This document shows positions 63,585 to 64,000 of a stretch of DNA of 64,000 nucleotides, piece by piece. The DNA lies in contig NZ_MUNQ01000006.1 in NCBI RefSeq assembly GCF_002001165.1, positions 1-64,000 on the forward strand, in the 5' to 3' direction. The first letter of the stretch is position 1. Every line of letters starts with the position of its first letter. The notes beneath the pieces are model-generated. The model searched no databases. It was not told the DNA's origin and saw only the letters and a list, made by a program, of their open reading frames with translations. The stretch comes from Rhodanobacter sp. C05 (GTDB taxonomy: Bacteria > Pseudomonadota > Gammaproteobacteria > Xanthomonadales > Rhodanobacteraceae). Both the position numbers and the translations under genes were made by a program.

Positions 63585-64000
63585 ATGAAATATCTTCATC
63601 TGATCTGGGCCGCGCTGTTCCGGCGCAAGACCCGCACGATACTCACCCTGGTATCGATCATCGCCGCGTTCCTGCTGTTCGGCATGCTCGATGCGGTTCG
63701 CACGGGATTCGACCAGGCCGGCAACAGCGCGAATGGTGCCGAGCGGCTGCAGACTGGCTCCAGGCTTTCCTTCATCCAGACCCTGCCGCAGTCGCTCGAA
63801 GCACGGATCGCGCAGGTACCAGGCGTGAAGATGGTGACCTATGCGAACTGGTTCGGCGGCGCCTACCAGGATCCGCACAATCAGGTCTTCAGCTTTGCGG
63901 TGGAGCCGAATTACCTCGATCTCTATCCGGAGATGGAAGTGAGCCCGGCCGAGCGCAAGGCGTTCGACGATACCCGCACCGGAGCGCTGGTCGGCGAAAA
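63585..64000 (+). CDS. ABC exporter permease (MacB-like), cut at window end
   Basis: First 138 codons of a FtsX/MacB-type permease: a short basic start (MKYLHLIWAALFRRKTRT), membrane helix (ILTLVSIIAAFLLFGMLDAV) and the beginning of the periplasmic domain (VPGVKMVTYANWFGG). Truncated by the window edge. Completes the three-gene exporter. Confidence 0.88.
   Translation, partial: MKYLHLIWAALFRRKTRTILTLVSIIAAFLLFGMLDAVRTGFDQAGNSANGAERLQTGSRLSFIQTLPQSLEARIAQVPGVKMVTYANWFGGAYQDPHNQVFSFAVEPNYLDLYPEMEVSPAERKAFDDTRTGALVGE

Overview
The window is 64 kb of GC-rich gammaproteobacterial chromosome. Gene content and order (TIGR02449/zapA/6S RNA/5-FCL, the cydP-cydA-cydB-cydX string, rph-yicC-gmk-rpoZ-spoT, pilMNOPQ next to mrcA, zinc-free L31 next to gltA) point to the Xanthomonadales, most likely Rhodanobacteraceae (Rhodanobacter, Dyella, Luteibacter or Frateuria type). 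This placement is inferred from gene families recognised by eye; no search was run.

Layout. 1-92 is a perfect 45-bp inverted repeat at the very edge. 0.1-15 kb is housekeeping: EVE protein, 5-formyl-THF cyclo-ligase, 6S RNA, ZapA and a ZapB-like coiled coil, a UPF0149 protein with PepP, the cytochrome bd operon including two tiny subunits (CydP and a 46-aa CydX), PepQ, a PilZ/DUF1631 pair, HemW, RdgB, RNase PH and YicC. 15.1-23.3 kb is an accessory block between yicC and gmk, which are usually neighbours. It holds a primase/helicase-like relic, short repeats, several small unknown proteins, a membrane-anchored NUDIX protein and a complete acyl-homoserine-lactone quorum-sensing module (luxR, RsaM-like gene, luxI) with three lux-box-like operators. 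The right part of the block is bracketed by a 73-bp imperfect direct repeat, one copy of which forms the 5' leader of gmk.

23.3-37 kb returns to core genes: gmk; mlaFEDCB, with mlaA convergent, for phospholipid transport, the MlaD carrying two MCE domains; rpoZ; spoT; ridA; recG; a nucleoside hydrolase; rpmE type B; and gltA. 37-46 kb has a nucleotidyltransferase-like protein, mrcA (PBP1A) and the divergent pilMNOPQ operon for the type IV pilus alignment subcomplex and secretin. 46-53 kb is a tightly overlapped MoxR/DUF58/DUF4381/VWA/VWA-TPR/BatD operon. 53-64 kb has a macrodomain protein, a MarR regulator, an RND efflux pair, an M28 peptidase, MscL, an FAH-family enzyme and the start of a MacAB-like ABC exporter cut by the window end.

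The most interesting region is the 15-23 kb block. Its lux boxes sit upstream of luxI, upstream of a 69-aa orphan gene, and at a site with no obvious target. Other points worth a look are the double-MCE MlaD, the NUDIX-TM protein, the second VWA protein with an eroded MIDAS, and the edge palindrome.
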